Of a DNA stretch of 5,651 bases, positions 1 through 5,165 are shown piece after piece. The notes under the pieces are model-generated. The model was given only the letters and a program-made list of their open reading frames with translations. It was not told the origin of the DNA and did no database searches. Position 1 is the stretch's first letter, and each line of letters opens with the position of its first letter. Where the stretch lies: assembly GCA_017379255.1 (NCBI GenBank), contig JAFNWZ010000023.1:1-5651 (forward strand). The letters are read 5' to 3'. The position numbers and the translations under genes are program-made. The DNA is from Akkermansia sp. GTDB lineage: Bacteria; Verrucomicrobiota; Verrucomicrobiia; Verrucomicrobiales; Akkermansiaceae.

Positions 1-166
1 GCTCCGCGTCAGAAAAATATGTGCTGCTGTCTTGTTTGAAAGGGGAGCAGGCAGCGGGTAGGAAAACCACCTCATTCAGCCCGCACTGCTGCTGGGCTGC
101 TTCTGCAATGGCCAGATGCCCGGCGTGCACCGGATCAAATGAGCCGCCGAACAGGCAGGTTTTCAT
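1..166 (-). CDS. nadD: Nicotinate-nucleotide adenylyltransferase, N-terminal part (cut by left window edge)
   Basis: This enzyme adenylates nicotinate mononucleotide with ATP to form deamido-NAD in cytoplasmic NAD biosynthesis. Only the first 55 codons are in the window; the frame runs off the left edge. The protein starts MKTCLFGGSFDPVHAGHLAI. It shows the nucleotidyltransferase signature GGSFDPVH (residues 7-14) followed by the HxGH ATP-binding motif (HAGH, 14-17). An FLP...SPFK segment (about 35-44) sits where NadD proteins carry their substrate-loop P-P-H-K-like motif. The GGSFDPVHxGHL form separates NadD from its relative CoaD, which typically has PGSFDPxTxGH. The ATG at 166-164 directly follows the TAA (169-167) of the M23 peptidase gene. 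I see no Shine-Dalgarno, so translation may be coupled to the gene upstream. Family assignment is strong; completeness cannot be judged. Confidence 0.93.
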   Translation of the reverse strand, partial: MKTCLFGGSFDPVHAGHLAIAEAAQQQCGLNEVVFLPAACSPFKQDSSTYFSDAE

Positions 167-850
167 TTACAAGCCGGTGGTGTTTTTGTACGGAAGGAAA
201 CCGCCGATGGGAACTTTCACAAACTTGCGCTCCACGGGCAGGCGGCGGTAGTGTTTGATGAACTCTGTCAGGTTACCATAGTTAATGGAGTTTTTGGTAA
301 CGCCCTGGTGGCCGCAGTTGACATCAATGTTGAAATGGAGCTCTGCATGCAGGTGGGCGGTAAACATGCCATCATTCGTGCCGATGGTGCCGACCTTTGC
401 GCCGCGCCCGACCAGCTGCCCCAGGCGGACATTGATGCTGTCGAGGTGGGAATAGAGTGTCTGACAGCAGAGAACTTTGCCCGTTTTGGGTTCGCGGAAT
501 GCGTGGCGCACAATGACTACCTTGCCCCAGCGGCCTTTGGCATCTGCGGCGTAGGTGACAAGGCCCATGCCGATGGAATAGACCGGATCTCCCAAATCTG
601 AATTGCCCCCGCCGTTGCCGTTCCAGTCTTCTCCGAGGTGGCGGGGCGTGGCAAGGCGCAGCCCGCGGGATTTGTAGTATCCCTTGCCGTCCGGCTTGCC
701 TACCGGAAAATCAAATCCGTCTGCCAGCGGCACATAGGCCCACTGTCCATCGGGCGTTTTTTTTGCCATGACTGCGGCATCAGCCTGCATACCGGCTACT
801 GCCAGCACAAGGGCTGACACAAGGAACAGAAGTCGGAGTACACGCAACAT
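167..850 (-). CDS. Secreted M23-family (LytM-type) peptidoglycan endopeptidase
   Basis: A 227-residue zinc metallopeptidase expected to cut peptide cross-links of peptidoglycan outside the cytoplasm. Residues 1-25 form a signal peptide: Arg at 3 and 6, a Leu/Val/Ala-rich core, and an Ala-Asp-Ala-Ala cleavage region near 23-26. The M23 motifs are complete: H71-x3-D75 (HLGED), H135 in YSHLD, and H166-x-H168 in AHLHAELHF. By comparison with LytM, H71, D75 and H168 should bind zinc, and H135 and H166 should be catalytic. Unlike many M23 proteins it has no coiled coil, LysM or SH3 segment; the domain fills nearly the whole mature chain, followed by a basic tail of about 35 residues. Adjacent cysteines (C128-C129) lie just before the YSHLD motif. 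The ATG at 850-848 is the only start that leaves a full signal peptide. The substrate bond is unknown, and an envelope role other than lysis is possible. Confidence 0.9.
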   Translation of the reverse strand: MLRVLRLLFLVSALVLAVAGMQADAAVMAKKTPDGQWAYVPLADGFDFPVGKPDGKGYYKSRGLRLATPRHLGEDWNGNGGGNSDLGDPVYSIGMGLVTYAADAKGRWGKVVIVRHAFREPKTGKVLCCQTLYSHLDSINVRLGQLVGRGAKVGTIGTNDGMFTAHLHAELHFNIDVNCGHQGVTKNSINYGNLTEFIKHYRRLPVERKFVKVPIGGFLPYKNTTGL

Positions 851-852
851 GT

Positions 853-872
853 CTGCATGCTACCACATGCAG
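853..872 (-). promoter_or_regulatory. Hairpin in the leader just before the M23 peptidase start
   Basis: Read on the minus strand, CTGCATG, a 6-base loop TGGTAG, then CATGCAG form a perfect 7-bp stem. Its 3' foot lies two bases before the ATG at 850-848. The loop holds the only purine-rich stretch (GGTAG) in the immediate leader. The stem could limit or present the ribosome site. There is no U-tract, so it is not an intrinsic terminator. The structure is seen directly; its function is inferred. Confidence 0.4.
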
Positions 873-910
873 GCTGGTTCTGGCAAGCTTCAAAAACGGT
901 ATGTCGCGGA

Positions 911-1222
911 TTAAATGGATGGTGGTTTTTCCCATTCTCCCTCCAGAATGCAGGAGGGGTGCTCTGCTTCTGGTAAAATGCTGCATTGTAACTGCTTTTC
1001 CTGCAATTCCGGCCAGGAGGCTGCCGCCGGTGGAGGCAGCGTCTCAATGAGCCTGTTATCCAGCAACCAGCGGAGGTGCTCCGAGTCACTGCAGTTGCGG
1101 ATATGGCTGCAGTTCCGGGGTACGGTGCCATTGTTGAGCAGCCGCCGGGCTTCTTCCGGGTTGTGTTGTTCGTATGCTGTTTGCAGCGCTTGCCAGAGCG
1201 CCGTTGTGTCTGCTTCTTCCAT
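911..1222 (-). CDS. Small hypothetical protein with ankyrin-like helices
   Basis: I do not recognise a family for this 103-residue protein. Residues 8-33 (ALWQALQTAYEQ, then EEARRLLNNG) have the spacing of an ankyrin repeat: an A-x2-x-x-A helix, then an E-x-x-R-x-L-L-x-x-G helix. A second, weaker copy may lie at 47-60 (SEHLRWLLDN). The rest is Pro/Glu-rich and ends EWEKPPSI. There is no signal peptide or membrane segment, so it is probably cytoplasmic. It has five cysteines. I chose the ATG at 1222-1220. The frame is open up to a TTG at 1258-1256, which would add 12 residues, but neither start has a clear Shine-Dalgarno. It lies 42 bases after the dehydrogenase stop and 60 before the peptidase, on the same strand. 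A competing minus-strand frame over 1242-796 is low-complexity and runs into the peptidase gene, so I prefer this one. Confidence 0.6.
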   Translation of the reverse strand: MEEADTTALWQALQTAYEQHNPEEARRLLNNGTVPRNCSHIRNCSDSEHLRWLLDNRLIETLPPPAAASWPELQEKQLQCSILPEAEHPSCILEGEWEKPPSI

Positions 1223-1264
1223 GCTGTCAATTCTGCCAGCAAAGTGCAGGAAAGTCAATGACTA

Positions 1265-2461
1265 TTAGATTGCAGCAGCTTTGTAAATGGCGGTGGCTTC
1301 TTCTGCGGTGACTGGGTGAACCCCCGGCAGTGCGGGGTGTTCTGCCTCCCGGTCGTATACGCGGCAGGCCGCTTGTGCCATGGCGGCGTAATCCGCATCG
1401 GCGGGGATGCCCAGTTCCTGCATGGTCTGGGGAAGTTTCAGATCCCGATACCAGCTTCTGAGCCGGGAGATGCCTTTCTGCACGACGGCTGCTGTGTCCC
1501 GGTGCGGTGCCACGCCCATGACGTTGACAGCCCATTGGGCAAAGATGCCGGGGTTGTATTTCCAGACGGCTTCCATGTATGCCGGGACAATGACTGCGAG
1601 TCCTGCGCCGTGCGGTACATCGTATACGGCGCTCAGCTCGTGTTCCAGTCCGTGGCAGGCCCAGCTCTGCTCACGCCCCAGCCCCAGCAGGTCATTGTGC
1701 GCAATGGTTCCGCTGAGTGCCAGCTGCCCCCAGGCATCGGCATCCTGCAGGTTGGTGTTGAGCTTGCGGGCCTCGTGCATGATGGTGCGCATGGTTGCTT
1801 CTGCCAGCGCATCTGTTAAGTCGGTCTGGGTTGTGTTGGTGAAATAGCGCTCGAAGATATGGCAGAGCATATCGCAGGCGCCGTAAGCCATTTGCGCTTG
1901 CGGCAGGGTGAGGAACAAGGTGGGGTCTACAATGCTGAGCACCGGGCGCAGCATCATGTGTTTGAAACCCAGTTTGCGCATGGTTGCCTCATCGGTGAGC
2001 ACGGTGTTCGGGCTGTTCTCGCTGCCGGCGGCGGGAAGGGTGAGCACGGTGGCGACGGGCAGGGGATTATGCTCCGGCACGGAGCCTTTGCAGGAATAAA
2101 GTTCCCAGACATCGCAGTGGTTCGGTACGCCCACGGCAATACCCTTGGCGGAATCAATCACGCTGCCACCGCCGACCGCCAGCACAAGCTCCACCCCTTC
2201 TTGTCGGCAGAGTGTGATTCCTTCCCGTACGAGGGCCACACTGGGATTCGGTTTGACTCCGCCGAGCTCTACATAGCTGATTCCCGCTGCATCCAGGCTT
2301 TTGCGGATGCGGTCGAGCAGTCCGGTGCGGATGACGCTGCCACCGCCGTAGTGGAGCAATATCTTACCGTTGACCATGGGGCGAAGCTGGGCGCCGGTGC
2401 TCAGATGCTCACCCGGGCCGTATACATAGCGGGTGGTGTTGCAGTAGTTGAAGTTCAGCAT
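1265..2461 (-). CDS. Iron-type (group III) alcohol dehydrogenase, YqhD/butanol-dehydrogenase-like
   Basis: A 398-residue cytoplasmic oxidoreductase, probably an NADPH-dependent aldehyde reductase, of full family length. It aligns from end to end with E. coli YqhD as I remember it. The N-terminal NFNYCNTTRYVYGPG matches the family opening. G39-G42 (HYGGGSV) is the GGGS loop that in YqhD favours NADPH. AVGGGSVIDSAK (95-106) is the cofactor pyrophosphate-binding segment. TLPAAGSE (141-148) is the conserved TLxATGSE element. The four metal ligands are present with YqhD spacing (offset +3): D197 and H201 in ACDMLCHIFE, H270 in WACH and H284 in DVPHG. YqhD uses zinc, but related enzymes use iron, so the metal is open. 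The ATG at 2461-2459 begins the family's natural N-terminus; I see no Shine-Dalgarno. It is the first gene of the leftward block and diverges from the deacetylase. The physiological substrate (short aldehydes or butanal-like compounds) is inferred. Confidence 0.92.
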   Translation of the reverse strand: MLNFNYCNTTRYVYGPGEHLSTGAQLRPMVNGKILLHYGGGSVIRTGLLDRIRKSLDAAGISYVELGGVKPNPSVALVREGITLCRQEGVELVLAVGGGSVIDSAKGIAVGVPNHCDVWELYSCKGSVPEHNPLPVATVLTLPAAGSENSPNTVLTDEATMRKLGFKHMMLRPVLSIVDPTLFLTLPQAQMAYGACDMLCHIFERYFTNTTQTDLTDALAEATMRTIMHEARKLNTNLQDADAWGQLALSGTIAHNDLLGLGREQSWACHGLEHELSAVYDVPHGAGLAVIVPAYMEAVWKYNPGIFAQWAVNVMGVAPHRDTAAVVQKGISRLRSWYRDLKLPQTMQELGIPADADYAAMAQAACRVYDREAEHPALPGVHPVTAEEATAIYKAAAI

Positions 2462-2472
2462 GGGGTCACTTT

Positions 2473-2501
2473 AGCATAGAGTTGAGGAGGTGTCGATGCA
2501 A
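2473..2501 (-). promoter_or_regulatory. Possible weak promoter for the alcohol dehydrogenase block
   Basis: On the minus strand, TTGCAT (2501-2496) is followed after 17 bases by TATGCT (2478-2473). The spacing is ideal, but the hexamers match the sigma70 consensus only at 3/6 and 4/6. Transcription would begin near 2466, about five bases before the ATG, giving an almost leaderless message. That would fit the missing Shine-Dalgarno. Confidence 0.25.
2484..2491 (+). promoter_or_regulatory. Strong Shine-Dalgarno GAGGAGGT ahead of a short leader frame
   Basis: GAGGAGGT ends four bases before the ATG at 2496. It is the best ribosome-binding sequence in the window; the seven recognised genes lack an obvious one. 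It is too far (about 75 bases) from the deacetylase start to serve it directly. It could serve the 24-codon frame or be chance. Confidence 0.4.
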
Positions 2502-2570
2502 AATGACGCCGAAAGGGGTTGCCTTTTGCACGGGCGCGCGCTACAATGCCGCCACTTGCCATGCGGATGA
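2496..2570 (+). CDS. Possible 24-residue leader peptide coupled to the deacetylase
   Basis: An ATG five bases after GGAGG opens a 24-codon frame (begins MQNDAERGC, ends HLPCG). Its TGA at 2568-2570 overlaps the deacetylase ATG (2567-2569) as ATGA, the classic arrangement for translational coupling. The peptide has three Cys, four Arg/Lys-type basic residues or His-rich stretches, and no run of one amino acid that would suggest attenuation. Its existence depends on a transcript starting upstream of about 2484. The better-looking promoter at 2519-2547 would start downstream and bypass it. It may therefore be used only from a second promoter, or be spurious. Confidence 0.3.
   Translation: MQNDAERGCLLHGRALQCRHLPCG
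2519..2547 (+). promoter_or_regulatory. Candidate sigma70-type promoter for the deacetylase / tetrapyrrole block
   Basis: TTGCCT (2519-2524), 17 bases, then TACAAT (2542-2547): 4/6 and 5/6 matches with optimal spacing. Transcription would begin near 2554, giving a leader of about 7 bases to the ATG at 2561 or 13 to the one at 2567. If used, the upstream TTG and ATG starts (2519, 2546) of the same frame could not be translated from this message. Confidence 0.4.
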
Positions 2571-3634
2571 AATCTGGATTACACACAATTTGCCTGCTCA
2601 CCCTTCTGGGAATGGTGGCTTGCCAGCAGCAGCAACAGCAGCAACAGACTCAGGTTGTGGAACATGTCACGCCGGTGAAACCCCGCCCTGTGGTGAAGCC
2701 GCGCCCCGTGGTGAAACCCCGCCCGGCAGTCAAGCCGCGCCCGGTGGTCAAACCTGCTCCGGTTCAAACGGAGGCACAGCCTGCAGTGCAGGAGCCGGCG
2801 GAGAAAACCACAGCTGCTGCACCGCAAGCGGAGCAGCCCAGGCGCTTGAAGCCGCTTGGCAAGCGCGTGAGCCATGTGCCGGTGAAGGGAAAATATGTGG
2901 CCCTTACCTTTGATGACGGCCCGCATGCTTCTCTTACCCCCATGGCACTTGATATTCTGAACCGCTATGGCGCCAAGGGGACTTTCTTCATGCTGGGCAG
3001 CAATGCTGTGCGCAATCAGTCTGTGGTGGCACGCGCTGCCGCAGAGGGGCATGAACTCGGGGTGCATACCTGGACCCACATCAAGATGAACTCAACCTCC
3101 CGTGCCAAGGTGGATAGCGAAGTCTCCCGCACGCAGAATCTGCTTGGTAAGCTCTCGGGGATCTATCCGCGCGTGATGCGCCCCCCCTATGGCGCTACGA
3201 ATAAGACGCTGGTGGAGCATATGTACAAGCGCTATGGGATGGCCTCTGTACTGTGGGATGTGGATACCCTGGACTGGCGCAAACCCGGTGTAAGCAAGGT
3301 GGTGGCGACCGCGGTGGAGAAAGCGCGTCCCGGTTCCATTATTCTGGTGCATGATATACATGCTTCCACGTTGAATGCCCTGGAGGAGATCGTGACGGGC
3401 TTGCAGGCCCGTGGATTCAAGCTGGTGACGGTATCGGAACTGCTGATGCTTGCCAGAAAAGAAGCCGAGACTCCGGCTGTGCCGGTGGAACCAGAGGCAT
3501 CTGCTGCTCCGGAGCAGCCTCCGTCGCCCGTTATTGAATCTGTGCAGCCGCAGCAAGTGGTGCAGCCGGCCGTTCCTCAAACCGCCAGTGGTGAGCCTGC
3601 GGCGCTTGTGCCGGGAGATTTGGTGATTCCGTAA
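2567..3634 (+). CDS. Probable lipoprotein polysaccharide deacetylase (NodB / CE4)
   Basis: A 355-residue metal-dependent deacetylase expected to remove acetyl groups from N-acetylated sugars, such as peptidoglycan or another envelope glycan. From the ATG at 2567 it begins MRMKS-like minus two residues (MKSGLHTICLL), a signal peptide ending GMVAC. Cys19 is a plausible lipidation site, although Met at -3 is unusual for a lipobox. Next come eight Gln (20-27) and a Pro/Lys/Arg linker (37-66). The CE4 domain spans about 108-295 with all five motifs: TFDDGP (114-119; D116 catalytic base, D117 metal), HTWTH (167-171; both His bind metal), RPPYG (205-209), DVDTLDW (231-237) and LVHD (260-263). The Pro/Gln/Val-rich tail (about 300-355) has no known domain. 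The frame is open to a TTG at 2519, and ATGs at 2546 and 2561 also exist. I prefer 2561 or 2567 because the earlier ones lengthen the signal peptide and overlap the promoter. The substrate is not determined. Confidence 0.9.
   Translation: MKSGLHTICLLTLLGMVACQQQQQQQQTQVVEHVTPVKPRPVVKPRPVVKPRPAVKPRPVVKPAPVQTEAQPAVQEPAEKTTAAAPQAEQPRRLKPLGKRVSHVPVKGKYVALTFDDGPHASLTPMALDILNRYGAKGTFFMLGSNAVRNQSVVARAAAEGHELGVHTWTHIKMNSTSRAKVDSEVSRTQNLLGKLSGIYPRVMRPPYGATNKTLVEHMYKRYGMASVLWDVDTLDWRKPGVSKVVATAVEKARPGSIILVHDIHASTLNALEEIVTGLQARGFKLVTVSELLMLARKEAETPAVPVEPEASAAPEQPPSPVIESVQPQQVVQPAVPQTASGEPAALVPGDLVIP
2624..2647 (+). repeat. CAG/CAA tract encoding eight glutamines
   Basis: Eight consecutive CAG or CAA codons follow the proposed lipidated Cys directly. 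The two CAA interruptions reduce perfect repetition, but the tract could still gain or lose whole codons by slippage, changing the linker length without a frameshift. Confidence 0.8.
2675..2764 (+). repeat. Five tandem 18-bp units encoding VKPRPV-type hexapeptides
   Basis: Five in-frame units read VKPRPV, VKPRPV, VKPRPA, VKPRPV and VKPAPV. Copies differ mostly at synonymous third positions (AAA/AAG, CCC/CCG/CCT), so the peptide is better conserved than the DNA. This resembles the stiff, basic Pro-Lys linkers of TonB. In a lipoprotein it could hold the catalytic domain away from the membrane or contact anionic polymers. Confidence 0.85.
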
Positions 3635-3638
3635 TTTC

Positions 3639-5165
3639 ATGAGCAGAACCGCAATGAAGGGAAAAGTTTATTTGATTGGAGCAGGACCCGGTGACCCGGG
3701 GCTGATGACACTGAAGGGTCGCGAGTTGATGGAGCGGGCTGATTGCCTGGTCTATGATGCATTAGCTGCACCCGCCATGCTGGCATGGCTCAAGCCTGGG
3801 TGTGAGCAGGTGTATGTGGGTAAGCGAGCTGGCAATCATGCCATGCCGCAGGAGGAAATTAACCAGTTATTGGTGAAATCTGCCGCTAAATATGCATGCA
3901 CCGTTCGTTTGAAGGGCGGAGATCCGTATGTTTTCGGGCGTGGCGGCGAGGAGGCTCTTGCCCTGCATGCCGCGGGGGTTCCCTTTGAGGTTGTACCCGG
4001 GGTGAGTTCGGCTATTGCCGGCCCTGCGTACGCGGGGATTCCGGTCACGCACCGCGATTTCTGCAACCAGTTCACTGTGTTTACCGGGCATGAGGGCGCA
4101 CATAAGACGGCACCGACCCTGGATATTGCCGGTATTGCTTCTGCCAGAGGTACAAAGGTGATGCTGATGGGCATGAGCCGCCTGCGCGAGACGATGCTGG
4201 CGCTTATAGAGGCCGGGCAGGGGGAAGATGTGCCCGCTGCCGCCATTCAGTGGGCTGCTACTGGCCGCCAGAAGAGCGTGACGGCAACGGTGGCTACGCT
4301 TGCCGAAGCGGTGGAGTCAGCCGGTATTGCTTCTCCCGCGGTTGTGGTGATTGGCGAGGTCGTGACACTTGCTCCGCAGCTGGACTGGCGGGCTGGGCTG
4401 CCGCTTTGCGGCCGCCGGGTGGTGGTGACCCGCACGCGAGAGCAGGCCAGTGAATTGAGCAGCCAGTTGGAAGCGCTGGGAGCAGATGTTATGGAACTGC
4501 CGACTATCCGCATTGCTGACCCGACGGATAAACGCGATTTTGCCGAAGCTGTGGTGGATGCACCGCATTATGACTGGCTGGTCTTTTCGAGCCCGAATGG
4601 CGTGCGCCGATTCTTCCAGGCGTTTTTTGCCGTGTACGAGGATATCCGGGAAATTGGCGGCGCCCGGATTGCGGCTGTGGGGCCGGGCACGGCGGCAGAG
4701 CTCAAGAAATATGGCCTGATGGTGGACATTATGCCCCGGAAGGCCGTGGCCGAGGAACTGGTTGCCGAATTTGACCGCAAGGGAGATGAATTTGGAGGCG
4801 TGGCCAATGTGACGATGCTCTGGGTACACGGTGAGCAGGCCCGCCGCGTCATTTATGATGAATTGATGAAGCGGCAGGCGATTGTGGATGAATGCCTGGC
4901 ATACAACACTGTCCCTGAGACAGAAGATGCCGGCGGGGTGCAGAGCCGCCTGCGCGAGGAAGGCGCGGATATCATTACCTTCACCAGCAGTAGCACCGTG
5001 CGCCATTTCATGGCTTTGAATATCCCCCTGCCAAAGGGGTGCAGGATTGCCAGCATTGGCCCGGTGACGACAGCGACGCTGGCGGAGTATGGCCTTAAGC
5101 CGGATGTGGAGGCCGCGGAGCATACCATTCCCAGCCTGGTGGCAGCCCTTGCAACATTGAAGTAA
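3639..5165 (+). CDS. cobA-hemD: Fused uroporphyrinogen-III C-methyltransferase / uroporphyrinogen-III synthase
   Basis: A 508-residue cytoplasmic bifunctional tetrapyrrole enzyme. The N-terminal half (about 8-250) is the SAM-dependent methyltransferase that makes precorrin-2 from uroporphyrinogen III: VYLIGAGPGDPGLMTLKG (10-27), VRLKGGDPYVFGRGGEE (89-105), and VVPGVSSAIAGPAYAGIPVTHR (from 118). The C-terminal half (about 258-508) is the synthase that inverts ring D while closing hydroxymethylbilane: VVVTRTREQASEL (261-273), DWLVFSSPNGV (312-322), AAVGPGTAAEL (345-355), ITFTSSSTVRHF (446-457) and SIGPVTTATLAEYGL (472-486). The fusion is known in several phyla. The NAD-dependent dehydrogenase/ferrochelatase domain of CysG is absent, so siroheme completion needs another protein. 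The ATG at 3639 lies 4 bases after the deacetylase stop. The ATG at 3654 (MKGKVYLIGAG) matches the usual family N-terminus equally well. hemA follows directly, giving both ends of the route to uroporphyrinogen III and precorrin-2. Confidence 0.95.
   Translation: MSRTAMKGKVYLIGAGPGDPGLMTLKGRELMERADCLVYDALAAPAMLAWLKPGCEQVYVGKRAGNHAMPQEEINQLLVKSAAKYACTVRLKGGDPYVFGRGGEEALALHAAGVPFEVVPGVSSAIAGPAYAGIPVTHRDFCNQFTVFTGHEGAHKTAPTLDIAGIASARGTKVMLMGMSRLRETMLALIEAGQGEDVPAAAIQWAATGRQKSVTATVATLAEAVESAGIASPAVVVIGEVVTLAPQLDWRAGLPLCGRRVVVTRTREQASELSSQLEALGADVMELPTIRIADPTDKRDFAEAVVDAPHYDWLVFSSPNGVRRFFQAFFAVYEDIREIGGARIAAVGPGTAAELKKYGLMVDIMPRKAVAEELVAEFDRKGDEFGGVANVTMLWVHGEQARRVIYDELMKRQAIVDECLAYNTVPETEDAGGVQSRLREEGADIITFTSSSTVRHFMALNIPLPKGCRIASIGPVTTATLAEYGLKPDVEAAEHTIPSLVAALATLK

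Noticed and set aside
853..872. The inverted repeat before the peptidase gene as an intrinsic terminator
   Set aside because: No T-tract follows on either strand, and the stem is short and directly abuts a start codon.
796..1242. A 148-codon minus-strand frame overlapping the ankyrin-like gene and the peptidase start
   Set aside because: The product is Arg/Ser/Cys/Thr-rich without pattern and runs into the signal-peptide region of the peptidase. The frame at 1222-911 has much more protein-like composition.
1859..2479. A 206-codon plus-strand frame antisense to the alcohol dehydrogenase
   Set aside because: It is His/Gly/Ala-rich without motifs and lies opposite the conserved dehydrogenase N-terminus.
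2675..2764. The 18-bp tandem units as a CRISPR-like or iteron array
   Set aside because: The units have no spacers, are in frame and vary at synonymous positions, which marks them as protein-coding repeats.
2482..2913. A 143-codon plus-strand frame following the GAGGAGGT, overlapping the deacetylase
   Set aside because: Its composition (Gly, Pro, Ala, Cys, Thr) is the out-of-frame reading of the Pro-Lys-Arg repeats. It has no conserved features, and its ATG at 2503 is less well spaced from the ribosome site than the one at 2496.
4128..4334. A 15-base direct repeat (4128-4142 and 4320-4334) inside cobA
   Set aside because: Both copies encode Ala-Gly-Ile-Ala-Ser in the same frame within conserved coding sequence. 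There is no associated mobile-element or recombination feature, so it is probably chance.
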